The position numbers and the translations under genes are program-made. Below, piece after piece: positions 22,690-34,135 of a stretch of DNA of 64,000 nucleotides. Under the pieces are notes generated by a model that was given only the letters and a program-made list of their open reading frames with translations, did not search any database and was not told the DNA's origin. The number at the start of each line of letters is the position of its first letter. The stretch's first letter is position 1. This stretch comes from Papio anubis. Its lineage: Eukaryota; Chordata; Mammalia; Primates; Cercopithecidae. The stretch spans positions 106,355,467-106,419,466 of the forward strand of contig NC_044996.1 in assembly GCF_008728515.1 (NCBI RefSeq). Reading direction: 5' to 3'.

Positions 22690-23275
22690 GGGTGGAAGAA
22701 CTAAGCCTTACTGAGCACCACTCCTCTCTGTTCTTTTCCTTAGCATCCCCTGGCCACTTTCTGGAATGGCACCTCCCTCTCCCCTACTCAGCTGCTCAAG
22801 CCAGAAACCTAATGAAGCTGACAACTTTCTCTCCTTCACCTCTCACTTCCAAACCACTACCAAGTCCTGTCAGCTCTCCATCTAGAGTCTGTCTGGAACC
22901 TGTTCACAGCTGTCTACCTCCATGACACCAGCTGATCCAAGCTACCACATTTTCTTGCCAGGATGCAGCCATAGTCCCCAACTGCTCTCATTCTTGCCCT
23001 TATAATTCACTTTCCACACAATGGCCAGAGAGATCATTGTCATTCCCCTCCTTAAACCTTTCCCATGGCTTTCCTCTCCACTATGTATAAAATCCAACCT
23101 CTTTAACACAGTCCCCAGGACTCAACTTCTCCTTCTGCCCACTTTTGTTTCCTCCCTTCCCTTCCATTGGTACTGATTCCAAGGGCATTCCCTGATCAAT
23201 TTCCCACATCCTCAATGCTATTTCAAAGTCCGCTTTCTGGGAAACCCAACCTGTGCCATTCAGTATCCCAGACCT
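22690..23275 (+). mobile_element. L2 LINE fragment
   Basis: Forward L2 order: 'agctgctcaagccagaaacc', 'caatggccagagagatcatt', 'cctccttaaacctttcccat', 'aaaatccaacctctttaaca'. Decayed; the 88-codon frame is a shadow. Confidence 0.75.
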
Positions 23276-23345
23276 TCTGCTCATCCATTTAGCTTTGCAC
23301 AGAAATCATGCATTTTTTTTTTTAAACCAACGGGGCCTGCTGCCT

Positions 23346-23392
23346 GTTTTTTGTTTGTTTGTTTTTTGTTTTGTTTTGTTTTTTTTTTTTTC
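23346..23392 (+). repeat. T-rich (TTTTG)n tract
   Basis: TTTG/TTTTG units ending in a T-run, like an Alu A-tail in reverse, but no Alu body follows. Confidence 0.85.
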
Positions 23393-23419
23393 CTGAAACA
23401 GGACTGTCTGTAGCTTCCT

Positions 23420-23592
23420 GTGGAGTGTTCATTCCAGAACAGGGATTCTCCAGCTTAAAACACTCGCCCAGCCCCACATTCAGAGTTTCTGATTCAGCGG
23501 GTCTGGGGTGGGTCTGGGAATGTGCATTTCTAACACGTTCCTGGTGATGCCGATGCTGCTTCTCAGGGAGCATGCTGTGAAGTCCACTGGTA
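23420..23592 (+). mobile_element. MER5A (hAT-Charlie DNA transposon), 5'-shortened
   Basis: 'agcttaaaacac', 'cagagtttctgattcagcgg', 'gtctggggtgggtctgggaa' and 'tgatgccgatgctgcttctc' are the MER5A core in order. The 5' terminal repeat is not clear. Confidence 0.85.
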
Positions 23593-26500
23593 TAGGGAAG
23601 TGACAAATAGACTGAGATTGTCATCCTTCTCTCAGTTCTAGTCTCTGTGGTCCCTCAGCAAGGTGGCCACACAAAGTTCCCTTTCAACTGGGAATTTATA
23701 TTTGATTGTATTTAAGTTATAAAAAAAAAAAAAAAAGTCTGGCGTAAGTGGATCCTTGGGTAGAAGAGAGAGGTCCATAGTCTGGATTTGAGTAAGTCGC
23801 TCTTATCCTCTGGCTACCCCAAGTTTTCACCCATCTGTTTTGTATTCACTCCTCCCTGTCCCCTGCCCCTCTCCTGAGCCCTACTTGCTCAGGAAGCCAT
23901 CTCCCCAGGCACGTGTGTGCCAGATACTCTACTGGGCACAGTCACCAAACATTCTAATCTACTCTTCGGGTCCTTTAAGCTGGAAGTCTCGAGAAGAGCC
24001 ATGAGAAAACAGCCAAGAGGTGGGCCGAGGCTCAGGGAACTAATTGAAGAACGACTCCTCTGCGGGGCATTAATACCTTGCAAAGAAGTGAATCTACTGG
24101 CATTTTTTTTTTAGAGTTTAATAAAAATATATATGCACCGTGAGAAAATCGCAGTAATAATTCCTTGCACCTTTGTTCCAAGAAGCCCAAAGCACTCCCC
24201 ATATATTATCATATTCATTATCCTATTTTCTTCACGTTTCTCATTAATTTTTTTCCGAGGTGATATATTAATATGAAATTCTAAATCACATTAAGGATAC
24301 CACGAGCCCAACTGGTTCTCCTTACCCTAACTCCACCTTTCTCTTCTGCTCTTTCCATCCATCATCCTCATCCCCCACATCCCCCACCCAGGGAAGGGTA
24401 AGTCAGCATCTGGTAAGCAGCTGATGGAGAGGGGGATAGGAGATTGGAGGAGTGCAGGCTTCAAAGTGCTCCTTTGTCAGTGGGCTGCTTTCCAAGTCCA
24501 GTCACCAGGGCTCAAGCCCTCTCACCAGAGTAACTTGATCAGGTCCAGGACACTGAGGCAGGTCAGGAAAAGGAAGCAACCTTCCCACCCAACTCCCCTT
24601 AACGGGTGTACAACCTACTCCCCGCTCCCTCTTGCAAGAGGGAAAGAATCAGGCTCATTACAGATATTATCATGCAGCACTTCATATTTCAAAGAGCTTT
24701 ATAATCGCTAATTAGTTATTGCCAGAGAATATGGAAATGGCGTCTTGCTAACTCCTGCAGACCAGAGGCCAGAGTTCTGCAAGCAGGTCAGCCTTCAGCC
24801 GGCTGCCTGGCCTGGCCTGGCACGCAGGAAGTGTGGCCAACTGCGGGTCAGAAGACAAGAGGCTTGTAGGCACAGCCGGTGAGATTCTGTGGTTTCTGTG
24901 CCGATGCTTCTGAGTAACCAATCTGCATTCTGTCAGTTTAGGAGAGCCCGGAGACGAGTTAATGCCTCAGGTGGCAACATAAAAGATGCAGCCAAAGCTA
25001 AAACAGCATCCTCAGCCAGAAAAGCCAATGATGAAGAAACACCTCCCCCTCTTCCCAGTGTGCTGAGGTTAATTCCCAATACGGTGGCTGCAAGGAGCCT
25101 GAGGTTCATGCTGAGAGGATGCTGGTGTGCAAAGTACAAGTGAGCCCATTCCAGAAACCTCCTAAAGGACCTTACTTACGGTGGAGGTGGAACACAGGTG
25201 TTCCAGTCAGGCTCTGAAGCCCCTCCAGCGGAAGGAGGGACAAGAAGCAGCTTCGTTCACCCTGGATTACCTCAATATCATTTGAATTTCATTCTAATTC
25301 CTCTCAGAAGCTGGAGTCAGAAGGGGCCTAAAGGAGGCAGCCCCTTGGGGAGGCTGACTCAGCCTTCCTGGAGGAACACTACCCCGTTCGGGATGAGAGA
25401 GGAAGATGCAGGGAGCATTTTCATTTGGGACTCCATCACTCCTCCTTCCAGTAAATGGGGATTGAGGAGGTGCTACCTTAAAGAAAACTCTGAGCAGCAG
25501 CAGCAGCAGCAGAAGCAAAAGCTTTTTCTCTAGTAAAGCACGCCCCTGCAGGTCAGAGGTGGGCGGGACAAAGGCCCAGGAAGCACCCCTGGCTTACAGA
25601 AATTCCACAGGGACCCAGCCATAGGAAGCTCCAGAAAAGCTCTCTCAGGGAGTGAGCAGAAATCTCCGATACAGATGTTCCCCACTTTCTTCTCTTCCTG
25701 GTGAGGGGACATGCAGAGGCCAACTCAGTCGTCAGATTGTAGTTCCCCTAATAACTCCAGTGTTTGTGCTGAAGCAGAGCAAAGTTGAAATGATAGAGAT
25801 GCACGCCTCAGTCTATGTCTTTGGGAAGCATATGTCTGCAATACCCAAGCCTTTGCATCAGAGAGAGTCGTTTTGCCCATTGCTGGCAGGTTACCCATAA
25901 GAAACTGCTGTTCTTAGGACAGAACTATGCCGTGAAAGAGATTGATGTGTCCTGGGCCTCATTTCTCAGCACTCCAGCAGGAGGAGGAGCCTTGCCCCTG
26001 CATTGCAGAAGGCAGCCCTCATAATGAGAATGCCGCCTATGGCCCAGGCCCACGCAGGATCAGGATCGAAGGCTTCATCCAGCCTTGTCAGCAGGGATCC
26101 GGGGGCAGGGTGGGATGGGATGGGAGTTGGGGCTGGACCACACAAAGAGGTTTCCCAAGGCCTTTGGGAACCAGCACTTATGCAATCTGAGTCCTTCTAG
26201 GATGTGACAGCCAGCCGTTCTATCTCACCTTTTCTCAATTTTTTGCTGATGCAACCAGCTGAGAAGTTGGAGCCAAAGCCTTCATTTAGAGCTCAAGCTG
26301 CCACTTCATGTCCTCTTATCAACCCCCACCTACCACCATCCCCTCTACTCCCATGCCCTTCTTTCTCCAAGGGCCCAGAAGTCAAAGGTGATGGAGGCCC
26401 ACCCTAGGGTAGAGGGGGGAAGCGTGCCATTCCTCATGAGTCCTAGATCAGAATGGTCTAACTTCCCTCCCACTACCCAGAACTTCCAGCAGCAGGCTTC

Positions 26501-26765
26501 TGCCTCCAGCAGTCCTCCCAGTCATCCCCACCTTCCTTTTCAGCCCAGACACGTTTTGATACTCCAAGTAGACAAAATGCTCCTCCAATGTGAAGGCGAT
26601 CCAAAGCCTCATTTCTCAGTTCTGATGGAGCAAGTGGAAGACAAATGGGCCCCTGAAGCTGGGGCAGGCACACATCTTAGCCACCCATCTTGACGGCTGT
26701 AGCCTTCAGGAATACCCCTTTCCTAATCTGCTAAAGTTTCCTGCTGTCATAGATATTGCTGGGTG
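23593..26765. other. Longest largely unique stretch
   Basis: No clear transposon over 3.1 kb. It contains an A-run at 23720-23737, AT-rich blocks at 24110-24300 and 24640-24720 with 'aaagcactcccc' and 'aaagagctttataatcgcta' strings that resemble old CORE-SINE repeats, and six CAG units at 25495-25512. An 84-codon frame (24889-25143) is Arg/Ala-rich at its start but has no recognisable domain or clear exon borders. Confidence 0.4.
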
Positions 26766-26769
26766 TGCA

Positions 26770-26895
26770 GGCACACAACACACCCAGACACAGGCTCCCA
26801 CATGCACACTCACTCCCTGCTCACTCACACACATACTTGCACAGGCACACTTGCTCTCACATGCATGCTCACTCCCACACACACTCACACGCATG
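26770..26895 (+). repeat. Degenerate CA-rich repeat
   Basis: Alternating CA/CAC units with interspersed CTC and TGCA; an old, impure microsatellite. Confidence 0.85.
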
Positions 26896-27254
26896 TTCTA
26901 GCTGTGTCCTCAGCTCTTAGATTTTGCTTCCATTACAGGAGAGATAGGTAATGCTAACTGAGTCAGGACCTGGAGAGGTGGGGGAAAGGGACGGTTCCCT
27001 CTACATTCCAATCGCTCCACCTTCATGTTCAGGCTTTAGCTGGGCCAGTGGCAGGTGGAAGTGGAGTTGGAGATTTTGAAAAAGCAAGGAAGAAGGAACA
27101 AGAGGAGGTGGGGAGGAGCAGTGAGGAGGGCTCTGGGAGACACAGTGCCTCTGCTAAGGGTTGGGGGTAGGGGTGGAGTGGGAGGCGGTAAGAGGGCAGA
27201 CATCAAATTTTCCCTTGAGACCCAGCAGGAAAACATGATGTGGGGAAAGCAGAA

Positions 27255-27460
27255 GTTTGGGGGTCCAGCTGACCTCCTGTGTGACCTTGAGCCACAAGAT
27301 CATTTAACTTCTCTATGTCTCAGTTTTCCTATTTCCAAAGTGAGGATAAGGATACTTGCCTTTCAGCGGTGCTGAGAGGATGAGCAATACTCTTTGTCAA
27401 GAGTCTCGCATGGAATAAGTCCTCAGCAAATGGCTGCTATTGTCACTGGTGCCTGAACTA
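27255..27460 (+). mobile_element. MIR SINE
   Basis: 'cctcctgtgtgaccttgagc', 'tctatgtctcagttttccta', 'aagtgaggataaggatactt', 'aagtcctcagcaaatggctg' follow MIR forward order. Confidence 0.9.
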
Positions 27461-28020
27461 GAAGGGATCTTGGAAGGTGTCAGTTCTTGGCCTCATTCAT
27501 AGGAGATCATGAAGGACATACTGGTGATATGCTTCCTTCCTTTGCAGTAAAGCCAAACCCCTCCTGACTCTTTCCAATTGTTCTGTCACAGGGGCAAGAG
27601 TGCAAAGAGTAGCAGTGGTTATAGGTTACACTGGCATTCACAGAGACGGAAGAGGTGGGGAGGGCAGTGTATAAGATTAATACAGAGGTGTCTGTGTGGG
27701 GGGTGACTACCAGGACAAGTGCCAGGGAAAGAAGAAATGCACATTTTTCTTTCTGCTCCTGGGAAAATAGGTTTCTAGTGGGTTGAGGTGTGGCCAAAAT
27801 CACCAGGCAGGACCAGGGACACAAGAACCCCCCAGGTGCACAGCCCACCAATACAGGGCAAAGTTAGTGAGAAACTCCCATCTTTGTGGCCACTTTCCCC
27901 CAGGGAAATGGGACTGCTTCCATGGCTGCTGTCTTGAAAAAAATGGTCTCAGATCATCTTCTCACCCATTCTCTGAGCCTCTTGGAGTATCCCAAATAGT
28001 AAAACACTAAGCATGAAGAG
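27461..28020. other. Unassigned sequence
   Basis: Nothing recognised beyond short chance frames. Confidence 0.4.
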
Positions 28021-28021
28021 G

Positions 28022-28205
28022 CCATCAGTGTCATGGTTAAAGGCCCAGATTCTGAAGTCAAACCTCCTGCATTTGAATTCTGGCACTACAACTTGCCAGC
28101 TGTGTGAGTTAAGTTCAGTGTGCTTCAGTTTCCTCATCTGTAAAATGGAGAAACCTAGTACAATGTCAGACACATGGTAAGTGCTATTGCAATATTCATT
28201 ACAGT
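28022..28205 (+). mobile_element. MIR SINE
   Basis: 'cagattctgaagtcaaacct', 'cttgccagctgtgtgagtta' and 'cagtttcctcatctgtaaaa' show a near-complete MIR. Confidence 0.92.
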
Positions 28206-28584
28206 GATTACAATTATACTCTTTATACTCCTTAGCCAGTTGTCTTGCATGGGGAAATGTAGTCAGGAGGAGAGTGGGTCAACTGTGGCCTGGTGGTCAA
28301 TTGAAGCCTCATAGGAGGCTTGGTCCAATGAAAGAAATAAGTCCTAGGGAGCCTGTAGATCTAGCTCTCTCTTTCCAGCAGAGTCCCTGTTCTCCTCTTC
28401 TTGCTTCACCAGGAGATCCAAATCCTCAGTCCAGGCCCGCCCTCCATCCTCCTCTCCACTCCAGGTACACACTCAATAAGGAGCTTTTCCATCTGACCTT
28501 CTGCTTCCTGGCCACAAGCATCAGCAGCTCTCCCTTGAGCCCCTGTTTCAACAAACCCTGTTTCTAGCACAGGGCAGTGCCAAG

Positions 28585-28755
28585 AACACAGGGCTGGAGC
28601 CAAATGGCCTGGTTGTAGTCTTGGCTCCATCCCTTACTAGCTACTGACCCCTTAGGCAAGTCATGCAACTTGTCTGAGACTCAGTTTTCTCATCTGACAA
28701 ATACGGATAAAACAGCTGCCTACCCCTACTTCCAGGGGTTCTTTAAGAATCAGAA
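28585..28755 (+). mobile_element. MIR SINE
   Basis: 'ccttactagctactgacccc' and 'gactcagttttctcatctga' are forward MIR core. A short A-run ends it. Confidence 0.88.
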
Positions 28756-28934
28756 AAAAAAAAAAAGAATCAAACAGGAATGCTTGTGAAGGCACTCTGC
28801 AAGCTGGGAAGAACCAAGCAAGCCATACACTGTGAATCTTCATTCTCTTTCTGTCTCTACTCTGATGAGCTGCTGTTTGAAGTGAGACTTCTAACACTTC
28901 TGCTGCTTCTAGTAAAAGGTTATCTTTCTATCTG

Positions 28935-29350
28935 CATCAGTCAGATATTACTGTGCAAGAAACATTCCAAAACATAGTGACTTAAAACAATAACTGTTTT
29001 TACTAATGAGTCTTTAGATTGGCTGTGTGGTTCTACTGATCTGAGCTGGACTTAGCTGCGTGCAACTCACTTGCGTGCCTCTGGTGAGCTGTGTGTCAGC
29101 TAGGAGGCTTTGGTGATCTGGGCTGAGCTCTCATATATCTGAAAGCTTCAACTGGAGCGACTGAGCCAACTCAGCTCTGCTTCACTTGTCTCATTCTTCA
29201 GCAGGCTACCTTAACCCGTTCTCATGGCAAAGGTGCAACAGCAAGAGTAAGGAAGCTCAACCATGTAAGAAGGCAGGCAGAAATGTGTGTGTGCTTCTCA
29301 AGGCCCTGTTTGTGTCATATGCATGTTCTCATGAGTGTGTGAAAGTTTTG
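28935..29350 (-). mobile_element. MLT1-type LTR (older subfamily)
   Basis: 'catagtgacttaaaacaata', 'tctgagctggacttagctgc', 'gatctgggctgagctctcat' and 'cagcaggctaccttaacccg' follow the reverse complement of an old MLT1 LTR. Confidence 0.65.
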
Positions 29351-29970
29351 TGGATTTCTGCAAGAAGGGATGGAACATCTCCATCACTGCTTCCAGATTT
29401 GACCTGGAGGACTAACAGTACTGTACTGCTTGAGCACTCTCATATATAAGCATATACCTCCCATTTGAATAGTTCCCTCAATGTACAACTCTTGTAGAGT
29501 GCACAATCTGAACATCCTACATGGCAGTCCTGCGAGGACCTCTGACATCCCCACCCTAGCTTCATTTGCCTACTATGTAAAATGGGGCTAATGTCTGCTT
29601 TGCGTCCTGGAGTGAATATCCGTAGAAATAACATGAGCAAATTCATGTGAAGGTAATTCTTAAACTTTGAGAGCTCCAGAGTTGTATGCTGTCATTAGAA
29701 GTAATAGTGGAATTTGTCTGAGTAGACAAGTTTCAACCGTGGAAGCAGGGAATAAAATTCAAAAGAGGGGAGAGAGTTTGCAAGGGAGTGAGGGAGTCAG
29801 CAAGGAAATCCAGAGCCTAGTAATAAAGATAATCCAGGAGGGTGGGCGAAGGGGAAGCTGGGAGGGGGCACAGGGCTAGTGGCTTCCTTTGGACCAAGGC
29901 TGGCGTGATGGAGAGGAAATACTCTGGGGGGAACACTGGGCCTTCGGCAATAAAGAGAACCTAAGGGAGT
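29351..29970. other. Unassigned sequence upstream of CpG island
   Basis: No repeat firmly recognised. 29750-29880 is purine-rich (AGGGAG units). GC content rises toward the island. Confidence 0.4.
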
Positions 29971-29974
29971 CAAG

Positions 29975-30490
29975 ACCCCGGGCCTTGCTGCCCATTCAAA
30001 GCGCCGAGTGTGGGGCAGATGCGCCCAGCGCCGGGCATCGCGGCTTCCTTTTCTCGCAGACGCGCGGGTCCGCAAAGCATTCCTCCTTTAACTATCCGGT
30101 GGCCTGGGCTGCCTGGCGGCACGGCTGTTTCCACGAATCAAGATAAAGTGATTCCCCCACTCCCAGCCGCTCTTCTCTCCCACTCAGCTCCTGTTCTTCG
30201 CCTTCCCAGGCAAGCGAGGCCGGCGAGCTAGACTGCCTCACCGAGGCGGCTCCCGGTACAGTCTCTGGCTCTGCCGGGACCTCTGGAAGCCCCCGCGGCT
30301 CCGGCGCGCCACGTGGGGTTTCCCCCACTCAAGGCCGCCCGTCCGCCACTGAGCCTCCCTCCCTGCCCCAGTTGGCGCAGGAGGGTGGATACCGCTGTCT
30401 GCAAACACCTAGCGCCCTGAGAGGGCAAGACAAGCCGCCTTCCCCGCGCCACAGGAGAATCTGCCCTGAGCTGCTCAGGACAGACGTTGG
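29975..30490. promoter_or_regulatory. CpG island, candidate promoter
   Basis: By hand count this ~515 bp holds about 40 CpGs in clearly GC-rich sequence, with an observed/expected ratio I estimate near 0.8. The rest of the window is CpG-poor. It is not Alu or another repeat that I recognise, so methylation-free maintenance is the likely reason for CpG retention. It has an E-box CACGTG (about 30310-30315), several GC-rich boxes and no obvious TATA box. Frames of 60-80 codons on both strands reflect GC content; I recognise none as protein. It could be a lncRNA or alternative gene promoter, or an orphan island. Confidence 0.75.
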
Positions 30491-30535
30491 CTCATCTAGG
30501 GCGGGGACTGGGGCAAGGGTGGCAGTCCTCTAAGG

Positions 30536-31015
30536 TAGGGGTGTAGGGTGAGGGGAGGAAAGTGGCAGAAAAGAAGGAAGGGAATAGGAGGATGAAGGAG
30601 AGAAGAAGGAAGGAAGCTGGTGGGGGTGGAAATGGAGGGAGCAGGAGGGAGAAAGAGAAGAGAGAAAAATGGAGTAAGATAGGGCAGAAAGGACGGGAAA
30701 GGAGAGGAAAGAAGGAAAGTGGGATGGGGAAAGGAAGAGGAAAAGGTGAGAGGGATGAGAAGGAGTGGGTGGGAAGGAGAGGGAGGAAAGAGAAAGGGGA
30801 GGAGGAGAAAGGAAGTGAGGATGCAGGGTGAAGTTGAAGGGCAGGGAGAAGAGGAGACAGAGGAAGGAAAATGAAGTTGGCAGAAAGGGGCCAAGGAGAA
30901 AAAGAAGGGAAGAGGGAAGGCTATGAGAAAGAGGAGGAGGAGGAGGGGAAATGGGACCCAAGGGTTTGAAAGGAAAGGGAACAGAAAAGAAGGAAGAAGA
31001 GAGGACAGAAGAGCT
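30536..31015 (+). repeat. Long purine-rich (GGA/GAA) tract
   Basis: About 480 bp are overwhelmingly A and G on the + strand, in irregular GGAA, GGGA and GAAA units. Long frames on the minus strand (220 and 143 codons) encode only Ser/Pro/Leu/Phe runs from the pyrimidine strand and are not genes. Such tracts can form triplex (H-DNA) structures. Confidence 0.93.
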
Positions 31016-31075
31016 TTGGTTCTGCTTCTTGTCCTTTTAGACTCCAGTGCCACACTCCTCAGCGTGTGCATGCGG

Positions 31076-31093
31076 ACACACACACACACACAC
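31076..31093 (+). repeat. Short (CA)n microsatellite
   Basis: About nine CA units. Confidence 0.93.
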
Positions 31094-31099
31094 ATTTCT

Positions 31100-31355
31100 A
31101 TGAGGAACTTTGTAAAAAAGAAGCCATACAAAAGGGAGAATAAGGGAAGGAGGACCATAGAGAAAAGCCAGGTGTATTAAAGAGTTTTGAAGCAACACAT
31201 CCTGTTCCTGGACTTGAGAGGAGCTGGAGACAGAAGTCGTGGCCCACTGGCAGGCTGGACAGGCGGCTAGCAGGAGAGCCAGCGGGTCCAGGTTCAAAGC
31301 CTCAGTCTGTCTATTCTGTCTCATTTAAAAGGTGCGCTGTGGAAGCAGGTAGCAA
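31100..31355. other. Unassigned sequence
   Basis: Nothing recognised. Confidence 0.4.
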
Positions 31356-31357
31356 CC

Positions 31358-31450
31358 TGCCCTGAGCATTAGGTACCGCATTTATGAAATGGAAATCATG
31401 TAAATACCTGCTTTACAGGGATGTTGAAGTTCAATTAAGTTAAACAAACA
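31358..31450 (+). mobile_element. MIR fragment
   Basis: 'atgaaatggaaatcatgtaa' and 'acctgctttacagggatgtt' resemble the forward MIR 3' half. Confidence 0.6.
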
Positions 31451-32725
31451 AGTATGCCTCTAGGAGATGCTGCTGGTCCCTCACCTGGGCTGGCACACCC
31501 ATCCCCCAGCTGCTGAATGTTAGTTGACCTCTTTCCAAGATGGGAGCCCTCTCGCCCCAAAAATGCTCCAGAGGTTACCATCCTGCCCCCTGGGGCTACT
31601 GGCAGCCATTGCCTGTCAAAGGGGAAGGGGAAATACAAAAACTCACCACCTTTCCTCAAGGTGGTTAACTGTGTGGTGCTCTCACACTCCAGAGCTTCTG
31701 GCTCAGTTTCTATCTTGAACTCTGTCTGTCTCTAGGGAACCGCACCTAAGATAACACCTTCCTGAGAATTAGTTGTCAGAGAGCTGGGAGCAAGAATGGG
31801 CCTAAGATTGAGGAGTGGGCCTCCTGGAAGTGGAGTGGCCACACACAGCCTTGCCCCAACCTAGAGGGGCCAGCTATGTGAGCCTCTGGCAGGTTCTAGG
31901 CTGCTCTGGGCTGGTCTCACTTCCCCTGGGAGGATTGGAAGAGGGAACTGGGTGGGATTCAAATGAATTTTAATATAAGCTAGGGGGCTTTTCTCCCAGG
32001 TTATGCTTTCCTGGGGCATGAGGCAGCCGTGAGCTCTTGCAAACAAGGCTGACACTGTCCCTGAAAATCCCCAAACAGCCACTGAGAAGCCCATGGGGTG
32101 GGGAGGCAGGGAGGAGAGGAGGCTGCTGATCTTAGGGACATTTGGTGATGGGGAACTTTGGGAATAATTTAAGGGATGGGAAGGAATCAGGGCACACTTG
32201 AATGGGGGAGGTGCCCACAAAGCTTCCATTTGTGTGCAATTAGTCTAGGGATGCCCTCATTTGCATAAGGTTCATAAATTTGCATAAAATTGCTTGAGGC
32301 CCTAACCACCAGTACAGAAAATAAAATAACATGAATCAATTAGTGGGCCTCGCTGTGATTGGAGCAAGCCTGGTGTTGGGGAATCTCGTTCTCATGACTC
32401 AAGCAGCCCTGGATTGGCATGAAGGCAGCTGGAGCGCAAGACCCACAGACCAGCTAAGCTGCCTGGGAAGGGACCTAGGAGGAAATCCCTGTCCCCACCT
32501 TGCCCATGCAGCGAGGGATGGGACAGTCCCACAGGTGAGGACAAGTAGGTGGGCAGAGGAGATATGAAATCAGGGCCTGAGCCAGCACATGTGAGCTGCA
32601 GGTCAGAGCTGGTGGAGGAGATGTGAGAGGACCCCATGCATGAAAGGAAATGTGGAGAAAGGGGAAGGGAAAGAGAAGGGAAACTCATCATTTCAACCCC
32701 TGTGTTTATGGAGGGCCCTTATGCC
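31451..32725. other. Unassigned unique sequence
   Basis: No transposon recognised. It contains the twin octamer motif listed separately and a GA-rich patch at 32650-32685. Confidence 0.4.
32259..32285 (+). promoter_or_regulatory. Two perfect octamer motifs (ATTTGCAT), candidate POU/OCT site pair
   Basis: ATTTGCAT occurs at 32259-32266 and again at 32278-32285, same strand, 19 bp apart, just after a homeobox-like CAATTAG (32238-32244). The 8-mer is the established POU-domain octamer. Regulatory activity is inferred only. Confidence 0.45.
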
Positions 32726-32727
32726 TC

Positions 32728-32890
32728 TGACCTGGCTCAACACACATTCTCTCACTCAATTCTCATGACAATCTTAGGAAACTGATGCAATTATCCCATT
32801 GTAGAGATGAAGAAATATGACTTCAGAGCACTTACAGCTTTGCACAAGATAGCACTAACAAATGGCAAATCTGGGCCAGTCCAGCTCCAG
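32728..32890 (-). mobile_element. MIR SINE
   Basis: 'actcaattctcatgacaatc', 'ttatcccattgtagagatga' and 'caaatggcaaatctgggcca' follow the MIR reverse complement. Confidence 0.75.
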
Positions 32891-32902
32891 AGGCCCATAG
32901 TA

Positions 32903-32968
32903 ACTCCCCAGTGAGCACAGTGCCTGGCATCCAGCAGGAGTGCAGGAAATATTTATTTAATACATGAC
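32903..32968 (+). mobile_element. Short L2/MIR 3' end
   Basis: 'gcacagtgcctggcatccag' followed by 'aggaaatatttatttaatac' matches the common 3' end of L2/MIR repeats. Confidence 0.6.
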
Positions 32969-33034
32969 TGATGTATGTGGAGATGAGGTTTGAGGGGAGG
33001 TGAAGGTCAAACTGAGGATGCCATGGCAATTCTT

Positions 33035-33281
33035 CTTTTTTTTTTTTTTTGTGATGGAGTCTCACTCTGTTGCCCAGGCTGGAGTGCAGTGGCTCAATCT
33101 TGGCTCACTGCAAGCTCCGCCTCCCAGGTTCACACCATTCTCTTGCCTCAGCCTCCCAAGTAGCTGGGACTACAGCAGGCGCCCACCACCACGTCCAGCT
33201 AACTTTTGTATTTTTAATAGAGACGGGGTTTCCCCATATTAGCCAGGATGGCCTTGATTTCCTGACCTCGTGATCTGCCCA
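33035..33281 (-). mobile_element. 5'-truncated Alu SINE (Y-like)
   Basis: T-rich tail, then 'gtgatggagtctcactctgt' through 'cctgacctcgtgatctgccc'; the last ~45 bp (the Alu 5' end) are absent. A perfect 15 bp target-site duplication, 'gccatggcaattctt', flanks it at 33020-33034 and 33282-33296, so truncation happened at insertion. Confidence 0.95.
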
Positions 33282-33340
33282 GCCATGGCAATTCTTAAGA
33301 GAAAACAGGTTAAAAGTGAGCTCTAAGATGCACTTCCCTC

Positions 33341-33386
33341 TTTTTTTTTTTTTTTTTTTTTACAACAACAACAACAACAACAACAA
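33341..33386 (+). repeat. Compound (T)21-(ACA)n microsatellite
   Basis: Twenty-one T followed directly by eight ACA units. Confidence 0.95.
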
Positions 33387-33389
33387 AAG

Positions 33390-33990
33390 CAAATCCTATC
33401 AGTCATCTCGGGAGTCTGGGAACATGTAAGTAAATCATGTTTTTCCCCCATGATAATTTCTGTGAGCTGGGCTTTTTGTTCCTCTTTGGCATTTCCCCAT
33501 CCTTCCCTATCTGCTTGCCCACCTTCCAAGCCCTGCCCACACTTGCCCATATGAGGAATTTTCAATTCTGGTCTGGAACCAGTGGTCCTTGGTGAGTCAG
33601 CTGTGGCCATAGCTAACGAAGAAGCTGAGGTTTTAGAGCCCAAGCTTGTTTCCCACGGCTGAAATGACATGTGCTCTTATCTTACATTCCCATCCACTAG
33701 CAAGCCTAGTGCTGCTAAATCAGCTAGTGCTGATGAATCACCAATTTCTCTCTCCATCTCTCCCTTTCTCTTTTGCATTGACCCTGCTGGTTTATAAGAA
33801 CCCTCAGGATTTTTTTTGTCTCTGCTCTCTCCCTGAACCTCCTCCTCCCTCAGAGTCACCGTTAATGAATCAAATTGCCCTTCGACTTGAATTACGGGGA
33901 AAGCAGCCTCACTCACTACTTGCGGTAGATGGGGTGGCTGCTCCCAGATCCACACTGGCCTTGTTGCAACGACTCAGAGTGGATGTTTAT
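33390..33990. other. Unassigned sequence
   Basis: No repeat recognised. A 116-codon + frame (33646-33996) overlaps a 92-codon minus frame and lacks motifs. Confidence 0.4.
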
Positions 33991-33994
33991 TTTT

Positions 33995-34135
33995 GAATCT
34001 CACATCCTTTATCTGAGAAAATGGACTACCGATGGGAAACAATTACCTACCACTTACCCCACAGGGCTGATGGGAGCAGATGGCACATGCGATGGAGAAG
34101 CAGCGCAGTGCATTAATGTCATCAGCAACGATCAC
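33995..34135 (+). mobile_element. MIR 3' half
   Basis: 'catcctttatctgagaaaat', 'ttacctaccacttaccccac' and 'gcagcgcagtgcattaatgt' track the forward MIR 3' half. Confidence 0.6.

Noticed and set aside
23346..23392. Alu poly-A tail
   Set aside because: No Alu body adjoins it, so it is listed as a simple repeat only.
24889..25143. 84-codon Arg/Ala-rich frame
   Set aside because: No recognisable motif; splice-like borders are weak.
30496..31158. 220-codon and 143-codon minus-strand frames
   Set aside because: They arise from the pyrimidine strand of the purine tract and encode only Ser/Pro/Leu/Phe low-complexity sequence.
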